This document shows positions 1 through 6,104 of a stretch of 7,848 bases of DNA, one piece after another. Position 1 is the stretch's first letter; the number at the start of each line of letters is the position of its first letter. Made by a program: the position numbers and the translations under genes. Below the pieces are notes generated by a model. The model saw only the letters and a program-made list of their open reading frames with translations. It ran no database searches and was not told where the DNA came from. The stretch covers positions 1 through 7,848 of the forward strand of contig JAEZEM010000033.1 in the NCBI GenBank assembly GCA_023417745.1. Direction: 5' to 3'. Source of the DNA: Pseudomonadota bacterium. Lineage in GTDB: Bacteria; Desulfobacterota; Desulfovibrionia; Desulfovibrionales; Desulfovibrionaceae.

Positions 1-1170
1 GCGGGCGATGGGCATGGCTCGGGCGGCCTGGAGCTGGGTGACGGCGGCCTTGAGGCCGTTTGCGGCCAGGACGTCCAGGGCGGTTGCGAGCGACCCCAGC
101 AGCACGGCGTTGACCACCAGCCGTCCGCCCGGGGTCAGCCGGCGGCACAGCTCGGGGAGCAGGCCCGGGTTGCCGGACAGACCGCCGCCGACAAAGACGC
201 GGTCCGGGTCGGGCAAATCGCCCAGCCCTTCGGGCGCGGCGGCCAGGACCGGGCAGACGGTCAGCGCGCCGGTGCGCTGGATGTTGGCGACAAGATGGGC
301 GTGGCGGGCCGGGTCGCGCTCCACGGCAAAGACCGGCCCGGGGGCGTTTAGAAGCGACGCTTCCAGGGCCACGGCCCCGGTTCCGGCCCCGATGTCCCAG
401 ACCACGTGGCCGGGCCGGGCGGCCAGGGCGGCCAGGGACACGGCCCGGGCCGGGGTTTTGGTGAACACGGCGTCGTCGCGGGAAAGCGCGTCGTCGGCCA
501 GGCCGAGGTGCAGCGGCACGGCGGGCGGGGCCGTGCGTTCGATCAGCGCCAGGGACAGGGACGCGGTTTCGGCCGAGGCGGCCTCGGCAAGCGGCAGCCG
601 GCGGATGCGTTCGCCGGGCAGGCCGAGGTTTTCGCAGATGGTCATGGCGAAGGCGTCGCCGCCGCGCTTAAGCAGGGCCGCCGCGATGGCGGCCGGGCCG
701 TTGGCCGCGTCGGTGTAGACGGCGGCCGCGCCGTGACGGGCCAGGGCGGCGAAAAGGGGTGTGGCGTCGCTGCGGCCATGCAGCGACACCACGGGCAGGT
801 TGTCCCAGGGCCGGCCGAGGCGGGAGCAGGCCACGGCCACGGTGGTGACGTTGGGGTAAAAGCGCAAGGCTTGCGAGCCGAAGCGGGCCAGGAGCGTCTT
901 GCCGATGCCGAAGAACAGGCCGTCGCCGTCGGCCAGCACGGCGACGTTTTCGCCGGCTTGCCGGGCGGCGGCCACGGCGTCGCACACGGCGGCAAGCGGC
1001 CCGGCGATGGGGATGCGTCGGCCGGGATGGTCGGGAAAGGCGTCCAGGAGCCGGCGGCCGCCAACCAGCACGTCGGCCGCGTCCAGGGCGGCGGCGGCTT
1101 CGGGGCCAAAAGTCGGCCGGCCGATGCCGCAACCCAGGACATGGAGGGGGGGAAGGGATGCCTGCGTCAT
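1..1170 (-). CDS. cbiET: Precorrin-6Y/cobalt-precorrin C5,15-methyltransferase, CbiE-CbiT fusion (3' end cut by window)
   Basis: This enzyme methylates C-5 and C-15 of the corrin ring and decarboxylates the C-12 side chain in cobalamin synthesis, using S-adenosylmethionine in the cytosol. The frame is open from ATG 1170 to the window edge (390 codons, no stop), and about 20 residues are probably missing. Residues 10-210 are a CbiE-type tetrapyrrole methylase: the N-terminal strand and glycine turn HVLGCGIG (10-17), then ADVLVGG (32-38) and a DGDGLFFGIG loop (81-90) where the family usually has SGDP. Residues 220-390 are a CbiT-type methyltransferase, with a TK..AR segment (237-242) and the SAM-binding motif WDIGAGTGAVALE (258-270). 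The fusion order E-T is that of CobL/CbiET. The neighbour is divergent, so this gene is first in its transcript. No Shine-Dalgarno sequence precedes the ATG. Function is confident from the paired domains; whether the substrate is the cobalt-containing precorrin is inferred from the presumed anaerobic lifestyle. Confidence 0.93.
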   Translation of the reverse strand, partial: MTQASLPPLHVLGCGIGRPTFGPEAAAALDAADVLVGGRRLLDAFPDHPGRRIPIAGPLAAVCDAVAAARQAGENVAVLADGDGLFFGIGKTLLARFGSQALRFYPNVTTVAVACSRLGRPWDNLPVVSLHGRSDATPLFAALARHGAAAVYTDAANGPAAIAAALLKRGGDAFAMTICENLGLPGERIRRLPLAEAASAETASLSLALIERTAPPAVPLHLGLADDALSRDDAVFTKTPARAVSLAALAARPGHVVWDIGAGTGAVALEASLLNAPGPVFAVERDPARHAHLVANIQRTGALTVCPVLAAAPEGLGDLPDPDRVFVGGGLSGNPGLLPELCRRLTPGGRLVVNAVLLGSLATALDVLAANGLKAAVTQLQAARAMPIAR

Positions 1171-1178
1171 GGGCAAGA

Positions 1179-1207
1179 CGTCTACCCGGCCGGCGCGGCG
1201 CGGTCAA
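1179..1207 (-). promoter_or_regulatory. Candidate sigma70-type promoter for cbiET, almost leaderless
   Basis: On the minus strand TTGACC (1207-1202) is followed after exactly 17 bases by TAGACG (1184-1179). The -35 matches the consensus at 5 of 6 positions and the -10 at 3 of 6. Transcription would start about 2-3 bases before the ATG at 1170. That agrees with the lack of a Shine-Dalgarno sequence and leaves no room for a cobalamin riboswitch. The -10 is weak, so this is a tentative call. Confidence 0.33.
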
Positions 1208-1230
1208 AAGGGGCTTGCCCTTTGGGCCGG
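1205..1230. repeat. Possible degenerate copy of the intergenic hairpin repeat
   Basis: AAAGGG (1207-1212) and CCCTTT (1218-1223) form a 6-bp inverted repeat around a 5-base loop, followed by GGGCCGG. Its sequence is close to the hairpin at 1979-1999, which has AAAGGGGC, then TCA, then GCCCCTTT and a CCGCCGG tail. It overlaps the candidate -35 of cbiET. The likeness could be chance in GC-rich DNA. Confidence 0.3.
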
Positions 1231-1272
1231 TCTCGGTCACAGACTGGTTTATCCATATCCGGGAGGCGAACC

Positions 1273-1953
1273 ATGGACGCAAGGCAGACGGGCGTGCGAT
1301 TCACCGGCGGGGCGCTGTGGGCTTTTGGCTACGCGCTGCTTTTCCTCATCCTTTTTCTTTTCGTGATTCCCGGGGCCTGGGGGGCCGTGCCGTTCGCCAT
1401 CTGGTGGACGTCGCATCTGGCCTTTGACGACGGCGGCCGGGCGGAATTCACCGGCCGGGCCAAGGACGTCTGGGTGCTGTTCGCAGTGCTGGCGGTTTTG
1501 ACCTATCTGCCGAGCCTGGCCACGCTGGGTCTGCCCAAGGACAGCGGCAAGACCCAACTCATCCAGGTGCTCATGGGGCTGGCGCTATTTCCCCTGGATG
1601 CGGCCGTGAAGCTGCCGGTCTACCGCTGGTTTATTGAAAACCTCCGGCTCGAACCGGGCGGCACGGCCCGATTCACCGGAACCTATGGCCCGTATCTGGG
1701 CTGGGCGGCCCTGGTGGCCGTGTCGGTTCTGAGCGTCATCGGCTGGGCCTGGGCCATGACCGGCATGATGCGCTGGTTTTGCCGCCACATTGAAGCCGAC
1801 GCCTTCAGCGTGGAATTTCACGGCACGGGGCTGGCCCTGTTGTGGCGCGGCTTTGTCTGGCTCCTCGGCTCGGTGCTCATCATTCCCATTCCCTGGGTGC
1901 TGCGCTCCATGTTCGGCTGGTGGGCCGACAACCTCGTCGTCGTTCGCCGTTAA
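1273..1953 (+). CDS. Integral membrane protein with four internal repeats, DUF898/YjgN-like
   Basis: A 226-residue predicted inner-membrane protein of unknown function. ATG 1273 is chosen because GGGAGG (1261-1266) lies 6 bases upstream; the frame stays open far upstream, but only as antisense of cbiET. Hydrophobic segments lie at about 14-46, 66-84, 96-114, 140-162 and 186-212. The protein repeats one unit. An F-x-G motif recurs at RFTG (9-12), EFTG (58-61), RFTG (133-136) and EFHG (181-184), each followed by a membrane stretch. A W-rich segment then closes each unit: IWWTSHL (43-49), YRWFIENL (117-124), MRWFCRHI (166-173) and GWWADNL (215-221). Alternating F-x-G and aromatic/N-L motifs around membrane helices are how I remember DUF898 (YjgN) proteins, so that family is my best guess. 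No enzyme or transporter signature is visible. It is divergent from cbiET, and nothing in the sequence links the two. Confidence 0.8.
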   Translation: MDARQTGVRFTGGALWAFGYALLFLILFLFVIPGAWGAVPFAIWWTSHLAFDDGGRAEFTGRAKDVWVLFAVLAVLTYLPSLATLGLPKDSGKTQLIQVLMGLALFPLDAAVKLPVYRWFIENLRLEPGGTARFTGTYGPYLGWAALVAVSVLSVIGWAWAMTGMMRWFCRHIEADAFSVEFHGTGLALLWRGFVWLLGSVLIIPIPWVLRSMFGWWADNLVVVRR

Positions 1954-1978
1954 AACAACGGTCTTCAGGCGGGGTTTC

Positions 1979-2009
1979 CAAAGGGGCTCAGCCCCTTTGA
2001 CCGCCGGAG
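1979..2009. repeat. Intergenic palindromic repeat, copy 1 (TCA loop, CCGCCGGAG tail)
   Basis: CAAAGGGGC (1979-1987) and GCCCCTTTG (1991-1999) pair as a perfect 9-bp stem around loop TCA, followed one base later by CCGCCGGAG (2001-2009). The same plan (perfect stem, TCA loop, CCGCCGGAG) recurs at 2112-2143 with a different stem sequence. A conserved tail with covarying stem arms suggests a dispersed structured repeat rather than a plain terminator, since no T-run follows. Confidence 0.65.
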
Positions 2010-2020
2010 CAACAGTGGTT

Positions 2021-2047
2021 CCCGTCAAGCGCCGCTGACGGCCTTTT
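2021..2047 (+). terminator. Possible intrinsic terminator of the membrane-protein gene
   Basis: CCGTCA (2022-2027) pairs with TGACGG (2036-2041), with an inner GC/GC pairing and a one-base bulge. It is followed by CC and four Ts (2044-2047). The hairpin lies about 70 bases after the stop at 1953. The T-run is short, so the call is tentative. Confidence 0.38.
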
Positions 2048-2111
2048 GGGCTTCCCGGCCGACAGAGAGCCAATCCTCGTCGAACACCCTTTAACTTTTT
2101 CCAAGTGGGGG

Positions 2112-2144
2112 GGCTGGGGGCCTCAGGCCCCCAGCCGCCGGAGG
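2112..2144. repeat. Intergenic palindromic repeat, copy 2 (TCA loop, CCGCCGGAG tail)
   Basis: GGCTGGGGGCC (2112-2122) and GGCCCCCAGCC (2126-2136) form a perfect 11-bp stem around loop TCA. The end of the right arm overlaps the tail CCGCCGGAG (2135-2143). It shares loop and tail with copy 1, about 110 bases upstream, while the stem bases differ. It sits between the convergent 3' ends of the membrane-protein gene and the phasin-like gene, so it could reduce read-through in both directions, but neither side carries a T-run next to the stem. Confidence 0.65.
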
Positions 2145-2172
2145 CAAACAGGCGGAGACGGCGGCCGGGGCA

Positions 2173-2451
2173 TCAAGACGACTTTTTCTTGAGCAGCGCC
2201 TTGAGTTCGGCGATGTCGTCCTTGGTGGCCAGGCCCATTTCCTCCAGGACTTTTTTCACTTCCTCGCGCACGCGCGCGGCCAGGGCTTCTTCTTCCTTTT
2301 GAGCTCGGGCCTTGGCGTCTTCGAGGAACTGCTTGGCCTCGTCGCGGGAGACTTCGCCGCGTTTTTCCAGTTCGCCGAGCATTTCGCCCAGCTTGTCTTT
2401 GGCCAGAAAAGCCGCGCCCAGGCCCATGGAGAGGAGATCGACGGGTTTCAT
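2173..2451 (-). CDS. Phasin-like coiled-coil protein (COG3937 type)
   Basis: A 92-residue, highly charged, mostly helical protein. The first 18 or so residues (MKPVDLLSMGLGAAFLAKDK) are an amphipathic, partly hydrophobic helix. Residues 20-92 are rich in Lys, Glu and Ala with heptad character, including EKRGEVSRDEAKQFLED, EEVKKVLEEMGLATKDDI and a lysine-rich end. This pattern (short hydrophobic N-terminus, EL.KRGE.S..E, V.K.LE..GLAT..D) is that of the small proteins labelled polyhydroxyalkanoate granule-associated or phasin family, COG3937. In that family a granule-surface role is assumed more often than shown. ATG 2451 is preferred over GTG 2457 because GAGG (2460-2457) is 5 bases before the ATG and overlaps the GTG. 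No PHA synthase or other PHA gene is in the window. It is transcribed alone, divergent from the HDOD gene. Confidence 0.82.
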   Translation of the reverse strand: MKPVDLLSMGLGAAFLAKDKLGEMLGELEKRGEVSRDEAKQFLEDAKARAQKEEEALAARVREEVKKVLEEMGLATKDDIAELKALLKKKSS

Positions 2452-2456
2452 GCGCA

Positions 2457-2460
2457 CCTC
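2457..2460 (-). promoter_or_regulatory. Ribosome-binding site that fixes the phasin-like start
   Basis: GAGG on the minus strand with a 5-base spacer to ATG 2451. The in-frame upstream GTG at 2457 overlaps this site and has no site of its own. Confidence 0.7.
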
Positions 2461-2477
2461 GCTTGAGTTGTCCTAGG

Positions 2478-2506
2478 ACTATGGGAATTCGAGGAGCCGG
2501 CGTCAA
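2478..2506 (-). promoter_or_regulatory. Sigma70-type promoter of the phasin-like gene
   Basis: On the minus strand TTGACG (2506-2501) is followed after 17 bases by CATAGT (2483-2478). The -35 matches at 5 of 6 positions and the -10 at 4 of 6, with ideal spacing. The predicted start near 2471 gives a leader of about 20 bases containing the GAGG site. This is the best promoter in the window. Confidence 0.62.
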
Positions 2507-2576
2507 GGTCGGTGGCGCGGGCCGGGCGGCATGGGACAAGGCGGCCCTTGCCGGCTGGTCGGCTGGTGGAGTAAGC

Positions 2577-2582
2577 GATAAT
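2577..2582 (+). promoter_or_regulatory. Candidate -10 box for the HDOD/histidine kinase operon
   Basis: GATAAT matches the -10 consensus at 5 of 6 positions and lies 45 bases before ATG 2628. No good -35 stands 16-18 bases upstream. That stretch instead holds a short direct repeat, GGCTGGTC then GGCTGGTG (2553-2568), which could be an activator site. The operon would then start near 2589. Confidence 0.33.
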
Positions 2583-2627
2583 CAGGCGCTTGGACGGGCC
2601 TTTCGAAGAAAGACAAGAGGCGGTGGC

Positions 2628-3845
2628 ATGGCGAGGGTACCCATCGACGCGGTCAGGCCGGGCATGGAGCTGGCGGCCGACGCGGTCGGCCGCAACGGCC
2701 GTCTGCTCGTGCCGGGCGGCACGACCCTGGCCGCCGGCCATCTGCGGGTGCTGCGCATCTGGGGCGTGCTTGAGGTCGAGATCGTGGCCGGATCGGCGCC
2801 GTCCGGAGCTTTGCCCGCCGCGCCTCCGGTCGATGCCGACGCCGAGGCCGCGGTGGCGGCCCGGTTCGCCATCGCCGGAACCGAGCGGGGCGTTGGGGCC
2901 GAGCTCTTTCGGCTGTGCCTCAAGGAATTGGCCGCGCCGGGCCGGTGTCCCTTGCCGTCTTCGGCCCGACCGGCCGCGAAGGCGGCGGCCGCGCTCTTGC
3001 CGTCCGCGCCCGCGACCCCCGAAGCGCTCATCGAAGCCGACCCGTCCCTGGCGAGTTTTCCCGACATCTATTTTCGACTGCAGGAAGCCATCCGCGACCC
3101 CGCCTCCTCGGCTGGCCGCATTGCCGGCATCATCGGCAGCGACCCGGGACTGGCCGCCTGTCTGCTGCGCCTGGCCAACAGCCCGTTCTACGCCCTGGGC
3201 CGGCCCGTGGATTCGCTTTTGCGCGCGGTCATGGTCATCGGGGCCGGCGAGCTCGGCCAGCTCGCCTTGGGCGTGGCCGTGGTGTCGCGGTTTGGCGATC
3301 TGCCCGAGGGCGCGCTGACCATGCGTCAGGCCTGGGAACATGCCGTGGGCTGCGGCGTGCTGGCCCGGGTGCTGGCCGCCCAGATGGGCGGCCGGGAGGA
3401 CGAGCGGCTTTTCGTGGCCGGTCTGCTCCACGATCTGGGCCGGCTGGTCATGCTGCGCCGTCTGCCCCGGCACACGGCCCGGGCCATGGCCCTGGCCCGG
3501 GAGGAGCGCCTGCCCTTGTGGCAGGCCGAGCGCGAGGTGCTGGGCTACGACCACGGGGCTGTGGGCCGGACCTTGCTCGCCCATTGGCAGTTGCCGGCCG
3601 GACTGGCCGAGGCGGCCGGCGACCATCATGGCGGCCCGGGCATGGGGCTGGAGGCGGCCCTGGTCCAGGTGGCCGACGCGGCGGCGGTGGCGGCGGGATT
3701 TGGCTCCAACGGCTCGGCCTATGTGCCGCCGGTGGAGGATGCGGTCTGGGAGCGCCTGGGGTTGCCGACCGCGGCCCTGTCCGTGGCCCTCGCCCAGGCC
3801 CGACGTCAGGTGGGCGACATCGTGTCCACGCTGTTGCCCAACTGA
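2628..3845 (+). CDS. HDOD-domain signalling protein
   Basis: A 405-residue soluble protein. ATG 2628 is chosen because GAGG (2617-2620) lies 7 bases upstream and homology-like sequence begins at once; the frame is open further upstream but with low-information sequence. Residues 4-53 are a small N-terminal module (VRPGMELAADAVGRNGRLLVPG..L...HL..L..WGV..VEI) often seen before HDOD and HD-GYP domains in delta-proteobacteria. Residues 60-135 are an Ala/Pro-rich linker. Residues 136-345 are the HDOD domain: FPDIYFRLQEAI (144-155), SDPGLAACLLRLANSPFY (171-188), the HD motif GLLHDLGRLV (265-274) and GYDHGAVG..L..W.LP (306-323). Possible metal ligands H238, H268/D269, H309, H333/H334 and D350 are all present, although many HDOD proteins have lost them. 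HDOD proteins act in regulation, and no single biochemical activity is established. The stop is 5 bases before the histidine kinase start, so the two are very likely co-transcribed and functionally linked. Confidence 0.9.
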   Translation: MARVPIDAVRPGMELAADAVGRNGRLLVPGGTTLAAGHLRVLRIWGVLEVEIVAGSAPSGALPAAPPVDADAEAAVAARFAIAGTERGVGAELFRLCLKELAAPGRCPLPSSARPAAKAAAALLPSAPATPEALIEADPSLASFPDIYFRLQEAIRDPASSAGRIAGIIGSDPGLAACLLRLANSPFYALGRPVDSLLRAVMVIGAGELGQLALGVAVVSRFGDLPEGALTMRQAWEHAVGCGVLARVLAAQMGGREDERLFVAGLLHDLGRLVMLRRLPRHTARAMALAREERLPLWQAEREVLGYDHGAVGRTLLAHWQLPAGLAEAAGDHHGGPGMGLEAALVQVADAAAVAAGFGSNGSAYVPPVEDAVWERLGLPTAALSVALAQARRQVGDIVSTLLPN

Positions 3846-3850
3846 CGGCC

Positions 3851-5476
3851 ATGGAAAACGACGCCCGCCTGGAATTCCTGACCGCCCGAGTGCACAGCCT
3901 CGTGCGCGAGAAGGAAGCCGCCCTGGCCGCCCTGGAATCGGCCTCGCGCCTGGGCCATTTCGACACCAGCTATGCCGCCCTGGACGGGCCGGAACCCATC
4001 CTGAAAGAGATCGCCGTCCGGGCGGCCGAACTGTTGCCCATGCCGGCGGCGGCGGTCTACCTCATCGACGAGGTCAGCCAGGACGTGACCTTGGCCCTTC
4101 GGCACGGCGCGTCCGACGGCTTTGATCCCGAGGCCGAGATCGACGCCCTCATCGACGACCATTCCTTCGCCTTTGCCCTGGGCCGGCGCGGCCCGACCTT
4201 TTTCGAGGCCGCCACGACCCGTGGGCGGCTGCTGCTCCATCCCCTGGCCACGCCGTCGCGGGTGCGCGGCATGTTCGTGGGCCTGGTCCACGGCCCGGCC
4301 GGGGAGGCTACGGACACGGCCCTGGCCCTGTTGAGCGTGGTCCTCAACGCCGGGGCCCAGGCCCTGGAAAGTTTCGCCCTGTACCGGCACATGCGCGGCG
4401 TCAACGCCGCCCTGGAAGAGACCGTGGCCACGCGCACGGCCGAGCTGCGCCAGGCCTACGACCAGGTCCGCCTGGTCATCGACGCCATGCCGGCCGGGGT
4501 AGTGGTCATCGACGCCGTCGACCACCGCATCCTGGACATCAACCCGGCCGGGCTGGGCATGATCGGCCAGAGCCGGGAAGCGGTGGTGGGGCGCACCTGT
4601 TTCGACTGCTTCTGCCCGGCCCAGCGCGGGGCCTGCCCCATCGTGGACCTCGGCCAGGAACTGGTCAGCGTGGAGCGGGTGGTGCGCTGTTCCTCCGGGC
4701 GCACGGTCCCCATCCTCAAGACGGCGGTGCGGGCCGTCCTTGGCGGTCGGCCGTGCGTGGTGGAGAGCTTCATCGACATCTCGGAACAGAAAAAGCTGGC
4801 TGAACTGCGCGAGGATGTGGAGCGCATGACCCGCCACGACCTCAAATCGCCCTTGACCGGCATCATCGGCCTGCCCGAGGTGCTGCTCGGCGACCCGGAT
4901 TTCCCGCCCCAGTTCAAGGAGCTGACCGGTTTGATCAAGGAAGCCGGGCTCAAGATGCTCGGCATGATCAACCTGTCGCTCGACCTCTACAAGATGGAGA
5001 CCGGGACCTACGCTCTTGATCCCCGGCCGGTGGATCTGGCCGGCGTGCTGCGCGGCGTGGCCCGGGACTTGAGGCCGCTTTTCTCGGCCAAGCGGCTGAC
5101 CCTGTCCTTCGAGACCGATGGCGCGCCCGGCCTGGCCGGTCCGGTGACGGTGCTGGGCGAAAAGCTGCTGCTGGTGTCGCTTTTTTCCAATCTGCTCAAG
5201 AACGCGGCCGAGGCCTCGCCCGAAGGCGGCGGGGTGCGCCTGGCCCTGTCCGGACGCGACCGCGTCTGGGTCAGCATCCACAACGACGGGGCCGTGCCCG
5301 AGGCCGTGCGCGACCGGTTTTTCGAGAAATACGCCACGGCCGGCAAGCCCGGCGGCACCGGCCTTGGGGCCTATTCGGCCCGGCTCATCGTCCACAACCT
5401 CGGCGGCGACATCGATTTCTTAAGCGACGAGGACCAAGGCACCACGCTCTTTCTCTCCATTCCCCGGCCGTTTTGA
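3851..5476 (+). CDS. Cytosolic GAF/PAS sensor histidine kinase with cysteine-rich PAS
   Basis: A 541-residue sensor kinase that should autophosphorylate on H329 and pass phosphate to an unknown response regulator. No membrane segment or signal peptide is visible. A short helical N-terminus (1-35) leads into a GAF-like region (about 45-175), a coiled coil (180-205) and a PAS domain (205-310: IDAMPAGVVVID, ILDINPAG, GRTC, ending VVESFIDISEQK). The kinase core has H-box RHDLKSPLTGIIG (328-340), N-box NLLKNAAEASPEGG (447-460), D-box IHNDGAVP (476-483) and G2 box GGTGLGAYSA (501-510), so it looks catalytically intact. The PAS carries a cysteine cluster C250, C253, C255 and C262 that could sense redox state or hold metal. 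ATG 3851 directly follows the HDOD stop. There is no clear Shine-Dalgarno sequence, so translation may be coupled to the HDOD gene. No response regulator is in the window. The GAF assignment is weaker than the rest. Confidence 0.93.
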   Translation: MENDARLEFLTARVHSLVREKEAALAALESASRLGHFDTSYAALDGPEPILKEIAVRAAELLPMPAAAVYLIDEVSQDVTLALRHGASDGFDPEAEIDALIDDHSFAFALGRRGPTFFEAATTRGRLLLHPLATPSRVRGMFVGLVHGPAGEATDTALALLSVVLNAGAQALESFALYRHMRGVNAALEETVATRTAELRQAYDQVRLVIDAMPAGVVVIDAVDHRILDINPAGLGMIGQSREAVVGRTCFDCFCPAQRGACPIVDLGQELVSVERVVRCSSGRTVPILKTAVRAVLGGRPCVVESFIDISEQKKLAELREDVERMTRHDLKSPLTGIIGLPEVLLGDPDFPPQFKELTGLIKEAGLKMLGMINLSLDLYKMETGTYALDPRPVDLAGVLRGVARDLRPLFSAKRLTLSFETDGAPGLAGPVTVLGEKLLLVSLFSNLLKNAAEASPEGGGVRLALSGRDRVWVSIHNDGAVPEAVRDRFFEKYATAGKPGGTGLGAYSARLIVHNLGGDIDFLSDEDQGTTLFLSIPRPF

Positions 5477-5497
5477 GCCGTGCGGTCGCATTCCCGG

Positions 5498-5526
5498 TTG
5501 CCACGCCTGGGGCAATGGGCCATAGG
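5498..5526 (+). promoter_or_regulatory. Candidate promoter of the DUF1269 gene
   Basis: TTGCCA (5498-5503), a 17-base spacer, then CATAGG (5521-5526). The -35 matches at 5 of 6 positions; the -10 at only 3 of 6, but it resembles the CATAGT box of the phasin promoter. It would give a leader of about 50 bases. Confidence 0.42.
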
Positions 5527-5585
5527 TGAGGATAGGACGACCCGCGCGGGCCGTTTAACCCCAAGACGCCAAAGGAGCATCCCCC

Positions 5586-6083
5586 ATGAGCGATCTGATC
5601 GTCGTCGGCTATGACGACATGTTCAAGGCCGAGGAAGTGCGGCTTAAACTTCTCAAGATGCAGAAGGAATACCTCGTCGACCTGGAAGACGCCGTGGTGG
5701 CCGTGAAGAAAGACGACGGCAAGGTGAAGCTCAACCAGATGTACCACCTGGCCGCCTCGGGCGCGGTGGGCGGCGGGTTTTGGGGCATGCTCATCGGCCT
5801 GATCTTCCTCAACCCCATCCTCGGGGCCGTGGTCGGGGCCGGAGCCGGCGCGGCGGCCGGGGCGCTGTCCGACGTCGGCATTGACGACGATTTCATGAAA
5901 AAACTGGCCGAGCAGCTCCAGCCCGGCACGTCGGTGCTGTTTGTGCTCATCCGCAAGATGACCGCCGACAAGGTGCTCGACGAACTGTCCGGCTCCGGCG
6001 GCAAGGTGCTCCAGACCTCGCTGTCCCACGAGGACGAGACCAAGCTTCAAATTGCCCTGGACGCGGCCAAAGCTTCGGCCTAG
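5586..6083 (+). CDS. DUF1269 family membrane-associated protein
   Basis: A 165-residue protein of unknown biochemical role, with the usual length and layout of DUF1269. Residues 1-45 are a ferredoxin-like alpha/beta segment (LIVVGYDD..KAEEVRLKLLKMQKEYLVDLEDAVVAVK). Residues 57-95 are a glycine/alanine-rich hydrophobic hairpin (GAVGGG, WGMLIGLIFLNPILGAVVGAGAGAAAGAL) that would insert into or pack against the membrane as a glycine zipper. Residues 96-165 are a soluble C-terminal half (GIDDDFMKKLAEQLQPGTSVLFVLIRKMTADKVLDEL). ATG 5586 is supported by AAAGGAG (5571-5577) 8 bases upstream. It follows the kinase by 109 bases and has its own candidate promoter and a strong terminator, so it is probably a separate unit. 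Members are found near stress genes in various bacteria, but no function can be assigned here. Confidence 0.92.
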   Translation: MSDLIVVGYDDMFKAEEVRLKLLKMQKEYLVDLEDAVVAVKKDDGKVKLNQMYHLAASGAVGGGFWGMLIGLIFLNPILGAVVGAGAGAAAGALSDVGIDDDFMKKLAEQLQPGTSVLFVLIRKMTADKVLDELSGSGGKVLQTSLSHEDETKLQIALDAAKASA

Positions 6084-6104
6084 CCCGACCCGGCGGCGTT
6101 TTTG

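Noticed and set aside
406..1272. Upstream extension of the membrane-protein frame, and other long plus-strand frames over 8-1366
   Set aside because: They lie antisense to cbiET, whose minus-strand frame has clear CbiE and CbiT motifs throughout. The extension is low-complexity Gly/Arg/Gln sequence typical of GC-rich shadow frames, and GGGAGG favours ATG 1273.
2537..2553. Sigma54 promoter (GG...TTGC) before the HDOD gene
   Set aside because: The gap between the GG and GC elements is 8 bases, not the required 10, and the rest of the -24 box is absent.
2463..2627. Longer HDOD start at 2463
   Set aside because: The added 55 residues have no family likeness, overlap the phasin-like promoter, and lack a good ribosome-binding site, whereas ATG 2628 has GAGG at 7 bases.
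2915..3850. Extension of the kinase frame across the HDOD gene, plus long minus-strand frames at 2448-3629, 3806-5395 and 5947-7614
   Set aside because: All run through genes with recognisable domains and show Gly/Gln/His/Arg-rich composition typical of antisense shadows at high GC.
5541..5550. CCCGCGCGGG palindrome as a terminator of the histidine kinase gene
   Set aside because: The stem is only 4 bp with a 2-base loop, or a self-complementary 10-mer, with no real T-run; such palindromes are common by chance at this GC content.
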